A DNA stretch of 6,042 nt from assembly GCA_003497545.1 (NCBI GenBank), contig DNNT01000038.1, forward strand, positions 5,662 to 11,703. The letters run 5' to 3'. Origin of the DNA: Arenimonas sp. GTDB lineage: Bacteria; Pseudomonadota; Gammaproteobacteria; Xanthomonadales; Xanthomonadaceae. The notes below the pieces were generated by a model. It had not been told where the DNA came from. It was given only the letters and a program-made list of their open reading frames with translations, and did no database searches. Made by a program: the position numbers and the translations under genes. Of this stretch, positions 5,876 through 6,042 are shown piece by piece (positions within the stretch are counted from its first letter, which is position 1; the number at the start of each line of letters is the position of its first letter).

Positions 5876-6042
5876 GTTCGACCCGGGCGCCGTGCGCGCC
5901 TTCCGCTTCCTCCACTGCGGCCTCGACCCCGCCGCCGGCGAGGCGCGCCTGGGCTACGCCTTCGACGATGGCCCGGAAATGGTGGAAGTGATCCGCTTCC
6001 CCGGCGCGCCCTTCGCGCTCGACGGCGCCCGCGCCGCGGCGG
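5868..6042 (+). CDS. murL: Probable UDP-MurNAc-L-alanyl-L-glutamate epimerase MurL (5' part only)
   Basis: The ATG at 5868 opens a frame that runs to the window end with 58 complete codons. It overlaps the preceding gene by 8 bases (ATGACTGA), with a perfect AGGAGG upstream, so translational coupling is expected. The visible protein begins MTEFDPGAVRAFRFLHCGLD and continues with GYAFDDGPEMVEVIRFPGAP (residues 30-49). This FRF...D...G...YAFD-GP-..E.I.FPGAP pattern is what I recall for the N-terminus of MurL. In Xanthomonas oryzae MurL epimerises the terminal L-glutamate of UDP-MurNAc-L-Ala-L-Glu to D-glutamate, working after the ligase MurD2 as an alternative to MurI/MurD. Placement after a diaminopimelate enzyme fits a peptidoglycan role. 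The catalytic part is outside the window, so the name rests on about 58 residues and context. Confidence 0.68.
   Translation, partial: MTEFDPGAVRAFRFLHCGLDPAAGEARLGYAFDDGPEMVEVIRFPGAPFALDGARAAA

Overview
This 6,042-base window is very GC-rich and densely coding, with strong G/C third-position bias. It looks like chromosomal DNA of a gammaproteobacterium of the Xanthomonadaceae (Lysobacter/Luteimonas/Xanthomonas-like). The main reasons are a fused aspartate kinase-diaminopimelate decarboxylase gene, a translationally coupled downstream gene whose N-terminus resembles the muropeptide epimerase MurL described from Xanthomonas, and a glycine-zipper surface-antigen-like protein. The placement is by gene content recalled from memory, not by a database search.

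Layout. (1) Bases 1-414 (+) are the 3' part of a glycine-zipper envelope protein, closed by a clear intrinsic terminator (443-471). (2) Bases 520-2175 (+) encode a secreted YtcJ-like amidohydrolase of the Amidohydro_3 family. (3) A perfect 57-bp inverted repeat (2188-2244), AT-rich in its centre and carrying the ATGGGGTCAGAG motif at both ends, fills the gap between two convergent genes. It looks like a mobile REP/RAYT-type palindrome that may also act as a bidirectional terminator. (4) Bases 2247-3119 (-) encode a PhzF-family isomerase/epimerase-like protein. (5) A 131-bp divergent intergenic region (3120-3250) should hold promoters for both flanking genes. (6) Bases 3251-5875 (+) encode the bifunctional LysC-LysA fusion. 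(7) The start of murL (probable) overlaps it by 8 bases and runs off the window at 6042.

How the genes work together. The fusion carries the first enzyme of the aspartate pathway and the last enzyme of lysine synthesis on one chain. Its substrate meso-diaminopimelate is also the cross-linking amino acid of Gram-negative peptidoglycan. The coupled MurL-like gene acts on the glutamate residue of the peptidoglycan precursor. The right end of the window therefore looks like a lysine/peptidoglycan stem-peptide operon that continues beyond 6042, possibly into murD2. The left-hand genes look like independent transcription units. I see no tRNA, rRNA, CRISPR, integrase or prophage gene. The most unusual sequence element is the 57-bp palindrome; the rest resembles well-conserved core chromosome.
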